64,000 nt of DNA from Novipirellula aureliae (GCF_007860185.1 NZ_SJPY01000001.1:767132-831131), one strand, 5' to 3'. Positions 1-9,818 are shown, counted from the first letter of the stretch. Translations and numbers: made by a program. Notes: generated by a model not told the origin, from the sequence alone.

Positions 1-325
1 CGGAGCGACCACGCCACGTTTTGAATTGGTGCGAGGCGAGGATATCCGCCGACCGCTCGATGATTTGCGAGAGCTGTTGTCAGAAGTTCGAGCAGCGGGT
101 GAAAAGGGGTTGCAACTCACCCGCTTTAAGGGACTCGGTGAAATGAATGCGGAAGAGCTTCGTGAGACAACGCTCGATCCTGCGAACCGAACGTTGATCA
201 AAGTCAACCTACGCGATGCCGGGGCAGCGGACGAGATGTTCCGCTTGTTGATGGGTGACAAAGTCGAACCACGCCGCGAGTTTATCGAGAAGCATGCGTT
301 GGACGTCCGCAATCTGGACGTGTAA
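1..325 (+). CDS. gyrB: DNA gyrase subunit B, C-terminal fragment
   Basis: This is the last ~108 codons of the ATPase subunit of DNA gyrase, which introduces negative supercoils. The reading frame is open from the left edge, so the gene starts outside the window. The fragment carries the type IIA topoisomerase B-subunit tail, including LTRFKGLGEMN and the ending with TLDPANRTLIKV, MGDKVEPRREFIE and a final short run ending in LDV. These are the Toprim-end and C-terminal residues that contact GyrA. The ending fits GyrB better than ParE, although a topoisomerase IV B subunit cannot be excluded from the tail alone. The stop is at 323-325. The next gene is convergent and ends 33 bp away, with no clear terminator hairpin between them. 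Confidence 0.92.
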   Translation, partial: GATTPRFELVRGEDIRRPLDDLRELLSEVRAAGEKGLQLTRFKGLGEMNAEELRETTLDPANRTLIKVNLRDAGAADEMFRLLMGDKVEPRREFIEKHALDVRNLDV

Positions 326-357
326 ACGGCTGCTGGGAGCGTCTGGACCGTGCTCCT

Positions 358-3138
358 CTAAAACGAGAATTCGTAGCGTCCCGACTCAACGCGGTAGATG
401 GCCGCGTTCTTTTCGATTCGCTCGAACACAACGCCTTCGGCTTGATCGATGCGTTGCCCGCTCTCTTTGATCGCTTCGGTGTCGAGGCAAGGCAAGTAGA
501 CGGTGGCAACCGTATTCACAGGGATTTCGATCTGCATCGTGGTCGTGCCGCTATTTTTACGCCAATTGCTGGTTATTTTGCCTCGGACAGAATCGTAGCT
601 ACATTCAACCCATTGTAAGTCCTTGGGCATTTGCGGCCGGATGACGATTTTGTCAAATCCGAGTGCATCGGGGTGCGGTTGGATACCACCCAACCAATTA
701 TAAAACCACTGCGAGACCGAGCCGAACATGGGATGGTTATGAGAAAACGTGTTGTCATTCTCTTTCCAATGCTCCCATAAGGTTGTCGCACCATTTTCGA
801 GCATGTAGCCCCAACTCGGAAAGGTCTTTTGGTTGACGATATCATACGCCACTTGGCCGCTGTCATGCTGCGACAGTAGTTCGAGCAGATAGCGGGTTCC
901 AAAGATTCCGGTGGTCAGATGGCGGTCATGCTTTTCGATATCGTTTAACAGATATTCCATCGCAAGTGGTCGCTGTGCTTCGGGAAGAATTTCCGAGAAC
1001 AGTGCAAACGACTGACTCGCTTGTGTTCCAGGACTCGCTTGGCCAGAGCTGACATCGACGAACTTTTCGTTGTAGGCTTTCTTGATGTTTTCCGACAACC
1101 GTTCATATTTCTCGACATCCTCGTTGTAACCGAGTAGGCTCGCCATTTTGGCAAGCATTTTCGCACTCTGGTAATACAGCGGCGTCACCATCGGCCCCGC
1201 GGGCCTTTCCGTTAAAGACTCATGATCACTGAGGCCTCGGCTGACAATATGCGTCGGAGTGCTTTTGGTGACGAGGTCGAGCCATTGCTTGGATGTTTGG
1301 TATTGCTGCTCAATGATTCGCTTGTCACCGTAGTATTGGTAGAGTTTCAGTTGTGTTTGTGGATGTGGCATCGCCCAACCGACGCCGCAATACTGGATCC
1401 CCACCGACGGGGCGGTATCGGTAAGCATTCCATCTTCAAGTTTGGCGTCATCCCAATCGGTCACCGCCTTGGCGTAGAAGTTCGCCATGTCATAGTTGTA
1501 CATGAATGCTTCATTGGTGTTGATCAGATCGCCACCGTATCCAAAGCGTTCACGATGTGGGCAATCGGATTGGACACTGAAGATATTGCTGAGAAAAGTC
1601 CATTGGCATATTTTTTGAATTTCATTGAGCATCTCGTTCGAACAGGCAAACGTTCCGACAGGTTTGACATCCGAATTCAGTCGTAGGCCGGTGATTTGAT
1701 CGAGCGCCGGTTCGGTAGGGCATCCGCTGATTTCAATGTAGCGAAAGGCATGGAAGGTAAACCGAGGCGTGTAGGTTTCGGGTCCGCCGCCGCGAGCAAA
1801 ATAGACATCATTTTGCCAAGCCACTCCTGGAGGCGATTCAAGAGCATCGTTTCGTTTCCCTTTGATTTGGCCACATACACTGGTCATCGGATTGAGCGTG
1901 CCGTCGGCATGGAGCAATTCACCATATCGCAAATTGACTTGTGTGCCTCTTTCTAGGTCAAATTCAAACGAGGCCAAGCCTGCGAAGTTCTGTCCCATAT
2001 CGACGATGTAGACCCCTTTTTCGGGTTCGGTGATTTCAACCGGCTTGATGGTCGTCGTTACCCGAATCGGTTCCAAGGGCTGGGCTTGAAGTTTGCCAAT
2101 GGGCTCATTCGCGAGTGCCGCATTTTGCCAACTCGCCCCATCGAAACCGGGCTGGTTCCAGCCCTTCATCTGCTTGCGAGCGTCATAGATTTCCCCCAGG
2201 TAGATGCTGTTCCGAAGGATCGGGCCCTCGGTGACTTTCCAATCGCGGTCGCTGGCAATCGTTTCGGTCGAACCATCGGCATATGTCACCATCAGTTGAG
2301 CCACCATTCTGGGGCGTCCTACCGGCAAATGTTCTCGAAGATTGCGACGTCCCCACATGCGTAGCGGCAATGGATTGTACCAGCCATTTCCAAGCATTAC
2401 GCCTAGGCAATTAACGCCCTCTTGAAGTTGATCGGTTACGTCATAGGTGCTGTAGTAAACCCGTTCGGAATAATTTGTCCAACCCGGATCCAACATGCTG
2501 TCCCCGGTACGACGGCCATTGATGCTGGCTTCATAGTACCCCAGACCGGTGATGTAGAGCCGTGCCTGTTTTACGGGTTTTGTTAGCGAAAACTCTTTTC
2601 GGAACAACGGAGCAGGGTCAAATTTGTAAAAATCGTCTTCCACAACCGGGTTGTGTTTACCGTCATTGATCCACTTTGCACTCCAATCACTTGAAGTCAG
2701 CAGGGCCGTCTCAAACCAGGATGGCTGGCTCCAACTGCCAGGCTTATCATTTTTATCCCAGCAGCGAACCTTCCAATAATAGCGAGTGGCTGACGCCAAC
2801 GGATGTCCCTTGTAAACCACCTGGATCGAATCACTCGAAAGCACTTTTTGGCTATCCCACGCGTCGCCTCGATCCGCTTGAAGATCCTCTAGCCGAGTCG
2901 ATACGATCACTTGATAGGCGGTCTGCTTTTGTCCTCGACTCGTTGACAACAAGGTCCAGCTAAGCCGTGGTTCTCGTTCGTCGATCCCGAGCGGATTCAC
3001 TCGGTATTCACATCTCAGATCGTCGGCCGTCAAAGATTGCGAAGATGCTTCGGCTGCTTTGCCCCAAGTGGAACTGCATAGAAAAAAACAAGAGCACAAA
3101 AGGATGAAACAGGTGTTTTGCAAGAGTTTCGATTTCAT
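358..3138 (-). CDS. secreted alpha-L-rhamnosidase, GH78 family
   Basis: 926 aa, a normal length for bacterial GH78 enzymes, which release terminal alpha-L-rhamnose from polysaccharides or glycosides by inversion. Residues 1-29 form a signal peptide (MKSKLLQNTCFILLCSCFF, then AEA), so it is exported. The N-terminal beta-sandwich begins LRCEYRVNPLGIDEREPRLSW, the usual GH78 Fn3-like start, followed by the GNGWYNP region of the rhamnose-binding domain. The (alpha/alpha)6 barrel contains SDCPHRERFGYGGD and, near the end, ATTLWEHW, family hallmarks that carry the catalytic glutamates. The ATG at 3138 is right for the signal peptide. It lies downstream of a GH95 fucosidase on the same strand across a 156-bp gap holding repeats, so the two may be co-transcribed. 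The substrate is inferred from family only. Confidence 0.93.
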   Translation of the reverse strand: MKSKLLQNTCFILLCSCFFLCSSTWGKAAEASSQSLTADDLRCEYRVNPLGIDEREPRLSWTLLSTSRGQKQTAYQVIVSTRLEDLQADRGDAWDSQKVLSSDSIQVVYKGHPLASATRYYWKVRCWDKNDKPGSWSQPSWFETALLTSSDWSAKWINDGKHNPVVEDDFYKFDPAPLFRKEFSLTKPVKQARLYITGLGYYEASINGRRTGDSMLDPGWTNYSERVYYSTYDVTDQLQEGVNCLGVMLGNGWYNPLPLRMWGRRNLREHLPVGRPRMVAQLMVTYADGSTETIASDRDWKVTEGPILRNSIYLGEIYDARKQMKGWNQPGFDGASWQNAALANEPIGKLQAQPLEPIRVTTTIKPVEITEPEKGVYIVDMGQNFAGLASFEFDLERGTQVNLRYGELLHADGTLNPMTSVCGQIKGKRNDALESPPGVAWQNDVYFARGGGPETYTPRFTFHAFRYIEISGCPTEPALDQITGLRLNSDVKPVGTFACSNEMLNEIQKICQWTFLSNIFSVQSDCPHRERFGYGGDLINTNEAFMYNYDMANFYAKAVTDWDDAKLEDGMLTDTAPSVGIQYCGVGWAMPHPQTQLKLYQYYGDKRIIEQQYQTSKQWLDLVTKSTPTHIVSRGLSDHESLTERPAGPMVTPLYYQSAKMLAKMASLLGYNEDVEKYERLSENIKKAYNEKFVDVSSGQASPGTQASQSFALFSEILPEAQRPLAMEYLLNDIEKHDRHLTTGIFGTRYLLELLSQHDSGQVAYDIVNQKTFPSWGYMLENGATTLWEHWKENDNTFSHNHPMFGSVSQWFYNWLGGIQPHPDALGFDKIVIRPQMPKDLQWVECSYDSVRGKITSNWRKNSGTTTMQIEIPVNTVATVYLPCLDTEAIKESGQRIDQAEGVVFERIEKNAAIYRVESGRYEFSF

Positions 3139-3202
3139 AAGGTTTTCTTTTCATTGCGGAGGTGGGCACGAGCCGTCCGGGGTCGTGGATCTTGTTAACG
3201 AT

Positions 3203-3258
3203 CTATCGGTACTGGGCTATCGGTACTGGGCTATCGGTATTGGGCCATCGGTATTGGG
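3203..3258. repeat. 14-bp tandem repeat, 4 copies
   Basis: Four head-to-tail copies of CTATCGGTACTGGG (the last two with A to T, the fourth starting CC) fill the gap between the GH95 and GH78 genes. They are flanked by degraded halves of the dispersed GGATCTT palindrome (GTGGATCTTGTTAACGATC at 3185-3203 and AGCAAGATCCACTAC near 3267-3281). Confidence 0.9.
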
Positions 3259-3294
3259 AACTTTAGCAAGATCCACTACGGGCAATTCGACTTC

Positions 3295-5601
3295 TCAGTT
3301 TTGAGTGAGGACTAGGTTTTGATCCAATGGGTAGGATTCCCCGGCAATGGTCTTCGATTCCCAGGTTTTGTCACCATAGGTCACGCGGCAGGGTTGTCCG
3401 GACTTCGAGTGAATCATTACCGTGGTCAGTTGGCCGTCCTTCCACGTCATATCGACTTCGAATCCACCGCGGGCACAGAGTCCATTCACTGACCCGGTGG
3501 CCCAGGCCGACGGCAGGGCGGGTAGCAGTTGAATTTGGCCTGCATGGCTTTGGACCAACATTTCGCAGTACCCGGCGGTCGCACCGAGATTGCCATCGAT
3601 TTGGAAGGGAGGATGCGAGCAGAACAGGTTGGAGTAAACTCCACCGCCGCTGTTGCCATAGATCGTTTTCGTCTCGCTGACCAGGTTCAATAGGCTCTTT
3701 AGCAATTGATGGGCTCGGTCACCGTCCGCCAATCTGGCCCAGAAATTGATTTTCCATGCACGGCTCCAACCGGTGCTTTCATCGCCGCGTGCATTCAGCG
3801 ATACACGGGCAGCCTCCGCCAGTTCCGGTGTGGTTGCCATACTGATTTGGCGGCCAGGATAGAGGGCAAACAAATGCGACACGTGCCGATGATGGTCGTC
3901 GGGATCATCGCGATCGATCTCCCACTCCTGCAACTGTCCCCAACGTCCGATTTGAGGTTTCAAGAGATCGTCGCGCAGCGCAGCGATATGGTCTCGAAAT
4001 TCTTGATCTTCACCAAGGGCGTCGGCGGCTTCAATCGTGTTGGTAAACAGATCATAGATAATTTCCTGATCGTAGGTCACGCCCTCTTCCGGTTCGTATT
4101 TGTACTGCTCCGGTGACCAACCATCCGGCGTGACGAGCGTACCGTCGGGACGCCGTTTCAAGTGGTCTTCCCAGAACTGACACGTTTCTTTGAGAATCGG
4201 GTACGCGGTCTCGCGGAGGTATTGGAGATCACGTCCAAATGCGTAATGCTCCCACAAGTGTTGGGCGTACCAGGCACTGCCCGGCGCGTTCCATTTCCAA
4301 AATGAGATACCACAGGCATTGTTCATTGTCTGGACCGTCCAGCCACGAACGTCGCCATAATGTTTTCGGGTATTGAGGGCACTCGGCTCGCGAATGCTGT
4401 CGATATAGTCAATAAACGGAACGTGACATTCGGAAAGATTGGCTGGTTCTGCTGGCCAATAATTCATCTCCAAATTGATGTTCGAGTGGTAATCGCACGC
4501 CCAGACAGGCTGATTGCTATGGTTCCAAACGCCCTGCAAGTTGGCGGGCAGCGCACCGGGACGCGAGCAACTAATCAGCAGGTAGCGGCCGAATTGGCAG
4601 AACAGTGCCTCCAGGGCTGGATCGGAGGCCTTGTTGTTTGAATAGTCCTGCAAACGTTGCCGCGTGCTCTTGGCAAGGACGTCGGGTGAAACGGTTCCCA
4701 AATTGAGAGTAAAGCGGCGGAACAGTGACTGGTAGTCCGCCACATGCTCGGACAACAGAGTTTCGACGCTTCGCGCCGCGGCCGAGTCAACTTGCTTCGT
4801 CACCAACGCATGGGGATGCTCGCCAAGCCACTCTTGGGAAAAATCTTGAACAAAGTTTGTGCCTGCACCTAGAATCAATGTCACGCTATCGCAAGCCGTG
4901 AAATTCAAACCAGTCGGCGACGTCGGGATTCTCCATGGATTCGCTGGCGTTGCACGTTTCAGCTCTCCGCCCTGATGGAGTACTTGAAGCTGAGCTTCGT
5001 ATTCGAATTCATTCTTCAATTTGCCTGTCGAATAGAAGCGATTGTCTTTCAATCGAATGTTCGCACCGTGCATATCGGTCAACCAGACTCGCCCGGTATA
5101 GGCAGCAGGTTTGTCGGCGGTTAGTTGGACGACAATCACATTGGCGGGATGGTTTGCAAACGCGGTTTGCTGGTAGTGTATGCCGTTGTATTCATAGCTC
5201 ACGCGATGAACGGCGCGGTCGATATCGAGTTCCCGTCGGTAGTTGGTGACCTTGGCCGGATCATGCCCGAGACGAATGAAGACATCTCCAAAAGCCTGGT
5301 GTGCCCCCATACTCTCTTCTTCAATATCCTCGGGCCGGGCCATCCGATCGCCGCTCCAAAGACTGATCTCGTTGAACTGGATCCGCTCGATATCGGTACC
5401 GCCAAACAGCATTGCTCCCAAAGGGCCATTGCCAATTGGCAGTGCTTCGGTCATCCACGCGGATGCTGGCTGATCGTACCAAAGGGTGAGCTGCTTATTC
5501 TCAGGCGTATCGGCGCCGTTCGCAGACGCAATCAGGATCAGGAAGATCAGGCTTGCACTAAGGGGCACCCACCTACGGATAAAAATATCAACTCGATTCA
5601 T
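3295..5601 (-). CDS. secreted GH95 glycoside hydrolase (alpha-L-fucosidase or alpha-L-galactosidase)
   Basis: 768 aa, typical of family GH95, inverting enzymes that remove terminal alpha-1,2-L-fucose or L-galactose. An N-terminal signal peptide (hydrophobic stretch SASLIFLILIASANGA, residues 14-29) predicts export. The mature part starts TLWYDQPASAWMTEALPIGNG with GAMLFGG and FNEISLWSGD, the classic GH95 N-terminal beta-sandwich. The helical barrel holds LQGVWNHSNQPVWACDYHSN with NLEMNYWPAEPAN, the region with the catalytic Asn and Asp in this family, then HRHVSHLFALYPG and QIDGNLGATAGYCEM. All expected landmarks are intact, in contrast to the broken GH95-like gene near 11 kb. It lies upstream of the GH78 gene on the same strand, consistent with a shared fucose/rhamnose-containing substrate. 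Confidence 0.93.
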   Translation of the reverse strand: MNRVDIFIRRWVPLSASLIFLILIASANGADTPENKQLTLWYDQPASAWMTEALPIGNGPLGAMLFGGTDIERIQFNEISLWSGDRMARPEDIEEESMGAHQAFGDVFIRLGHDPAKVTNYRRELDIDRAVHRVSYEYNGIHYQQTAFANHPANVIVVQLTADKPAAYTGRVWLTDMHGANIRLKDNRFYSTGKLKNEFEYEAQLQVLHQGGELKRATPANPWRIPTSPTGLNFTACDSVTLILGAGTNFVQDFSQEWLGEHPHALVTKQVDSAAARSVETLLSEHVADYQSLFRRFTLNLGTVSPDVLAKSTRQRLQDYSNNKASDPALEALFCQFGRYLLISCSRPGALPANLQGVWNHSNQPVWACDYHSNINLEMNYWPAEPANLSECHVPFIDYIDSIREPSALNTRKHYGDVRGWTVQTMNNACGISFWKWNAPGSAWYAQHLWEHYAFGRDLQYLRETAYPILKETCQFWEDHLKRRPDGTLVTPDGWSPEQYKYEPEEGVTYDQEIIYDLFTNTIEAADALGEDQEFRDHIAALRDDLLKPQIGRWGQLQEWEIDRDDPDDHHRHVSHLFALYPGRQISMATTPELAEAARVSLNARGDESTGWSRAWKINFWARLADGDRAHQLLKSLLNLVSETKTIYGNSGGGVYSNLFCSHPPFQIDGNLGATAGYCEMLVQSHAGQIQLLPALPSAWATGSVNGLCARGGFEVDMTWKDGQLTTVMIHSKSGQPCRVTYGDKTWESKTIAGESYPLDQNLVLTQN

Positions 5602-5632
5602 CGCTTATTTACCTTTTGGTTTTGATACAATC

Positions 5633-5659
5633 GTAGCGAAAGTCGCCAGGACTTTCGCT
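5633..5659. repeat. dispersed palindrome, GTAGCGAAAGTC family
   Basis: Perfect 9-bp stem GCGAAAGTC/GACTTTCGC with loop GCCAG. The same family recurs as a degenerate inverted pair after ribBA (42485-42561). It lies 5' of the GH95 gene in a noncoding gap. Confidence 0.85.
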
Positions 5660-5685
5660 GTGGCTTCGTCAGCATTGAATCTCTG

Positions 5686-5743
5686 GGTAGTGGATCTTGT
5701 GAAAGATCCTAACTCGCCAGGATCTTTCACAAGATCCACTACC
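5686..5743. repeat. perfect 25-bp inverted repeat, GGATCTT palindrome family
   Basis: Two perfect 25-nt arms (5686-5710 and 5719-5743) separated by 8 nt. The arms contain GTGGATCTTGTGAAAGATCC, itself a smaller palindrome. Relatives occur at 3185-3281, 22913-22970, 31230-31363 and 41118-41135. It sits between two same-strand genes and could form a very stable hairpin, perhaps ending or processing the S9 peptidase transcript. Confidence 0.9.
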
Positions 5744-5763
5744 GCCAATCCGAATGCTTATTG

Positions 5764-7827
5764 CTAGCGTGGGCCGGGCGGCAGATGATCGATCAGATAT
5801 CGGATGATCAGCATCCTCAAGTGCACTCCCGTCCCCACTCCTTCTCGCATGCCGTGGTCGCGATTGGGATAGACCATGTAATCGAATGGTTTGCCGAGTT
5901 CGATCAGTCGATCAACGAGTCCTTCGATAATTTGGATGTGCGTGTTGGTTTCGCCGGTGCCGGTAACGATTAGCAGGTTGCCCTTGAGTCCATCCGCAAA
6001 GTTAATCGCCGCGGCTCGCTCGTACCCGTCGGGATTGAGTTCACGCGTTCGCATGTAGATTTCCTGGAACCATGCGTTGTACAGGTGCGGTTGAGGCTTG
6101 GGCACGACCGCGATACCGACATGGTAGACATCGGGTTTGCGGAACAGGGCGTTGAGCGTATTGGATCCGCCGCCGCTCCACCCCCAAATCCCCACTCGCG
6201 AGAGATCGACATACGGGCGTGTTCGCCCTAGTTCTTTGATGCCAGCCGCTTGCTCCTCGGTGGAGAGCGGTCCTAGACTGCCGTAGACGGATCGGCGCCA
6301 CGCGGCCCCTTTGGGGGCGGGGGTGCCGCGGTTGTCGATCGACACCACCAAGTATCCAAGATCTGCAACCAGCCGATGAAACGCGGCGTGGTGCGTTCCC
6401 CATTCATTGAGGACGGTTTGAGCATACGGTTCACCGTAAACATAGACAAACACAGGATACTTCTTGGAGCTGTCGAAATCCCTCGGTTTGATCATCCATG
6501 CATCCATCGAAATTCCGTCGGCAATGTCAAGTTGTAGGAACTCCGTTGGATGCACTGCGATTTGCTTCATCTGGTCTCGAAGTTCATGGTTGTCCTCCAG
6601 CACTCGAACGGCACGATGCTCCGGCAATTCAACAAGCTCCACGATCGGCGGTGTATCGATGGTGGAATAGGTATGGAACGCCCACTTCGCGTCGGGCGAA
6701 AAGTCATATTGGTGCGTACCAGGTTGACCTTCTGGCGTGATCCGCTCGAGTTTGCCGGAACCGTCAAGCGGGACACGGTAGAGGTACTTCTCGGTTCCAT
6801 TTTCGGGTGACGCATAGAAGTAGTACCAGCCACCGTTTTCATCGACCGTTGCGCGGTCGATGATGTCGTATTCGCCAGGCGTTAGCAGCATTTCATCTTG
6901 TCCATCACGTGAGCAAAGAAACGCGTGCCTCCAACCATCTTTCTCGCTGACGACGATGAATGCTTTGCCATCTTGAACCCAAGTAAGCCCCGAATTCTTT
7001 CCCTGGCTCCCCACGGCCCAAGCATCATCGGATTCGTGATAGATCTGCTTCACATCGCCATCGATTTTTGCCAGTAGAAACTCGCGTACATCGCGGAAAC
7101 GGCTCAGCTTTTCAACGAGCACTTCCTCTGAGTTACCAGCCCATTCGACCTGTCCCAAATAGATGCCTTCTGGCGGCGATTCGATAGGCAACCATTGCAG
7201 ATTCTCGCCATCCGCGTCCACGACCCCGACGCGCAGCTTGACGATCTTTTCAGCAACCCTGGCAAATCGATGGTACGCAACACTCGGGTAGGACGGATCG
7301 TCAGGAACCAAAACGGCTCGCTGCCTGACGTTGGTGGAATCCGCTTCGACGAATGCAATGTGTTTGCCGTCAGGACTCCAGACCGGATCGTTGAACCGAA
7401 TGTCACTCTCTGCCGCGTGCTTCGTCAATTGAATCCGTTTTCCGCTGGCTAAATCGCGAACGAAAAGATCTCGATGGCGAAACTCTAGCGTACTTTTGCC
7501 GTCCGGCGAGACCAAGTTGCCGCGATCTGCATCCTTGCGTTGGACAACGGTACGTTCGGCGGTCCGAACGTCGTATTTCGCCGTAACTCTCTTGTTGGTT
7601 TCTGGATCCGTTTCCTGAATCGTGTATCCCGAGCTGTCCGCTAGCCACCTCGCTTGAAAGCTCTTTCCGCGATAATCCCCATCGTCATAGATCGCTTTGA
7701 GTCGTGACTCCGCTTCTTTTTTCCAGGAGGATTCGGGAGCGGGCTGAGCTTGTAGATCGCTAGCCCCCGGTAACAGGGTGATTGCTGTCCCCATGCAAAG
7801 ATAAGGGATTATCCATTTTAGATTCAT
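5764..7827 (-). CDS. secreted S9 family prolyl oligopeptidase / dipeptidyl-peptidase IV-like peptidase
   Basis: 687 aa. Serine peptidases of clan SC, family S9 cleave oligopeptides after proline or alanine and act outside the cytoplasm in many bacteria. Residues 1-27 form a signal peptide ending near LQAQ. Residues ~60-430 form the DPP-IV-type beta-propeller (DPVWSPDGKHIAFV and similar blades). The C-terminal alpha/beta hydrolase domain carries the nucleophile in IWGWSGGGSN (Ser551), an acid region around LLIVTGTGETNTH, and the catalytic His in NRDHGMREG. The triad looks complete. The usual nucleophile motif is GWSYGG; here it is GWSGGG, a modest variation. It is on the same strand as the glycosidases but spaced by palindromes, so co-regulation is uncertain. 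Confidence 0.9.
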   Translation of the reverse strand: MNLKWIIPYLCMGTAITLLPGASDLQAQPAPESSWKKEAESRLKAIYDDGDYRGKSFQARWLADSSGYTIQETDPETNKRVTAKYDVRTAERTVVQRKDADRGNLVSPDGKSTLEFRHRDLFVRDLASGKRIQLTKHAAESDIRFNDPVWSPDGKHIAFVEADSTNVRQRAVLVPDDPSYPSVAYHRFARVAEKIVKLRVGVVDADGENLQWLPIESPPEGIYLGQVEWAGNSEEVLVEKLSRFRDVREFLLAKIDGDVKQIYHESDDAWAVGSQGKNSGLTWVQDGKAFIVVSEKDGWRHAFLCSRDGQDEMLLTPGEYDIIDRATVDENGGWYYFYASPENGTEKYLYRVPLDGSGKLERITPEGQPGTHQYDFSPDAKWAFHTYSTIDTPPIVELVELPEHRAVRVLEDNHELRDQMKQIAVHPTEFLQLDIADGISMDAWMIKPRDFDSSKKYPVFVYVYGEPYAQTVLNEWGTHHAAFHRLVADLGYLVVSIDNRGTPAPKGAAWRRSVYGSLGPLSTEEQAAGIKELGRTRPYVDLSRVGIWGWSGGGSNTLNALFRKPDVYHVGIAVVPKPQPHLYNAWFQEIYMRTRELNPDGYERAAAINFADGLKGNLLIVTGTGETNTHIQIIEGLVDRLIELGKPFDYMVYPNRDHGMREGVGTGVHLRMLIIRYLIDHLPPGPR

Positions 7828-7961
7828 ATTCTTCTCCGGTGCGAGTCATGAGAGTTCGGCATCCCACTCAACAGCGCAAGGGGGTGGCGGAATGGGTTTG
7901 GTAGGAAGGGCTTGGTGGGTCACTCTAAGAGGATAATCCGTTTGTCAAGCCTCGTCTGGTA

Positions 7962-8231
7962 TCACCTTGAGCGGAGCAGGCAAAAATGCGCACAATTCAG
8001 TCGAATGGGTCGGTCACATGCCCACCGCGTGGGCAACGCCGTGCGTGTTTGCGGTGCGCAGCGCGCGGCGCCCGGTTTGGGTGTGGCTGCAGCACGGATC
8101 GCGATATATTCAGCCGCCCAGCGCTCGGCGACAATCACATACTGGTTGGGGTTGCCCATCGACACATCCGATTCTCCCTGAAACCAAAAGATCGCTTTGA
8201 CTTTTGCGATGGCAGGTAGCCTCAACGGCAT
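7962..8231 (-). pseudogene. remnant of a sialate O-acetylesterase (SASA/DUF303) gene
   Basis: A short minus-strand frame contains KVKAIFWFQGESDVS followed by NPNQYVIVAERWAAEY, which resembles the middle of SASA-domain carbohydrate acetylesterases, where a WYQGES-type block and a following helix are diagnostic. The intact homologue at 21113-22648 has the equivalent [10 protein letters not shown]. The upstream SGQSNM nucleophile block is missing and the frame runs into unrelated sequence after about 50 residues, so this is a fragment. It lies just downstream of a sulfatase on the same strand. The rest of the 7828-8291 gap shows nothing else. Confidence 0.6.
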
Positions 8232-8291
8232 GTCAGTGCACTCCTTGGTGTTTCAGGCTTAAGAGCAAGCGTTGGGGAATCCGCTTGACGG

Positions 8292-9818
8292 TTATTGAAC
8301 GCCTAAATCGGGACGGGGCGAATCGATTTCGCTTAGCAGCGAGGCCTTTAACTGCGAAACCTTTTCCGGGTACTCGGCTGACAACTCGTGCCTTTCCTCG
8401 TTGTCGTCAGCGATGTTGTAGAGTTGAAAGCGATCTTGTTTGCGATCCAACTCGATCAACTTCCATCCGTCACGGGCGATGATCGCCGTACGACCCATTT
8501 GGTTGAACTGATTATTGATAATCACATAATCGTGAGTCTGCGATTGTTCTTGCGATCGTAGCGTTGGCAAGTAAGAAATGCCGTCTTTCCCAGCCGGGGG
8601 CTCGACGTTCAAAACGTCGGCGAGCGTTGCCATGAAGTCGTAGTGAGCGGCAAGCAGGTCCGTTTCCTGGCCGGCTGCGATTTGGTTTGGCCAACGAACG
8701 ATCATCGGGCATTGCATTCCGCCTTGGTATCCACTTCGTTTGAGTCCAGCCCGTCCGCCCGCACCGTCAAAAACGTCACCGCATTCGGATGTGCGCCATT
8801 TGCGGTCGGTTAGATTCGCTGGTTCCCCATCAGCTAGAACCTGGTTCTTGTAGCTGGGTTTGGGGCCATAATACAGTTCGTGACCGTTGTCCGAACAGAA
8901 AAAGACAATTGTGTTTTCGTCCAGTCCCAACGTCTTTAATTCCGCCATGATCAAGCCGACGTGGTCATCGAGCATTTTCACCATCGAAGCGTAAACCTTT
9001 TCAGGAGTTGTCAATGTTGGGTGGTCCACGAAGTCGGGATGAATCTCGGGGATGGCGACCGGACCATGTGGCAACTGCGTCGGGTGATACAGGAAGAAGG
9101 GTTCGTCTTTGTGTTCCCGGATAAACTTCAGAATCCCCTCAATGAAGACATTCTGTGAATAGGTTCTGCCATGGGCACCCACGACATCGTCGCTACCCTC
9201 GATCGTTTTTCCACAGCGAGGATCCGTGTTCCCAGGCAAGTCGAAGCGGACTCCATTTCGCCATAGGTAAGGAGGATAAAAACCGTGGCATCGTTGATGG
9301 TCATAGTAACCCTCGTGGAAATCCCAGCCAAAGCGTTGAACCCGCTCGTTCCAAGTAAGGAAGCCACGATCGAGTTTGCCGAACTGAGCCGTTGTGTAGC
9401 CCGCTTGCTGAGCAATTTGGCCCAGAAAAACTTCGTTATCCGCGATCGGATTCGCCGATGCCTTCAGCTTCGCAAATGCGACTTGGTATTGGTCCTCGGT
9501 GATATTTCCAGCGTCACGATAAATCGGCAATCCAGGGCGAGTTTGTTTCCAGCCACCGATTCGACCATCGTGGACTCCCGTTAACAGACTCCAGCGTGAC
9601 GGTGCGCAGTAAACGCCGCCATAGTAATTCGTAAACCGCATCCCTTCGGCCGCCAACGAGTCAATGTGCGGAGTTTTAACAATCTGCTGGCCATAACAGC
9701 CCAGCATGCCGATCCCGAGATCGTCTGCAAAGATCAGGATAACGTTGGGGGTCGGTTCCGCTTGAGCCGTGAACGTGATGCAAACAGACACCAGTAGAGT
9801 GAATAAGCCAAATTTCAT
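8292..9818 (-). CDS. secreted formylglycine-dependent sulfatase
   Basis: 508 aa from the ATG at 9818. A TTG 12 nt upstream is possible, but the ATG sits directly before the signal peptide MKFGLFTLLVSVCITFTAQA. Type I sulfatases hydrolyse sulfate esters, here probably on an algal polysaccharide. The alkaline-phosphatase-like core starts PNVILIFADDLGIG (metal-binding Asp pair). Cys71 in YCAPSRWSLLTG is the residue converted to formylglycine by the maturation enzyme. Later motifs are YHPTQLPHGP and CSDNGHE (metal/substrate residues). The C-terminus has LYNIADDNEERHELS, the usual small subdomain. It lies between a GH95/S9 block and a microsatellite on the same strand. The exact substrate cannot be read from the sequence. 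Confidence 0.94.
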   Translation of the reverse strand: MKFGLFTLLVSVCITFTAQAEPTPNVILIFADDLGIGMLGCYGQQIVKTPHIDSLAAEGMRFTNYYGGVYCAPSRWSLLTGVHDGRIGGWKQTRPGLPIYRDAGNITEDQYQVAFAKLKASANPIADNEVFLGQIAQQAGYTTAQFGKLDRGFLTWNERVQRFGWDFHEGYYDHQRCHGFYPPYLWRNGVRFDLPGNTDPRCGKTIEGSDDVVGAHGRTYSQNVFIEGILKFIREHKDEPFFLYHPTQLPHGPVAIPEIHPDFVDHPTLTTPEKVYASMVKMLDDHVGLIMAELKTLGLDENTIVFFCSDNGHELYYGPKPSYKNQVLADGEPANLTDRKWRTSECGDVFDGAGGRAGLKRSGYQGGMQCPMIVRWPNQIAAGQETDLLAAHYDFMATLADVLNVEPPAGKDGISYLPTLRSQEQSQTHDYVIINNQFNQMGRTAIIARDGWKLIELDRKQDRFQLYNIADDNEERHELSAEYPEKVSQLKASLLSEIDSPRPDLGVQ

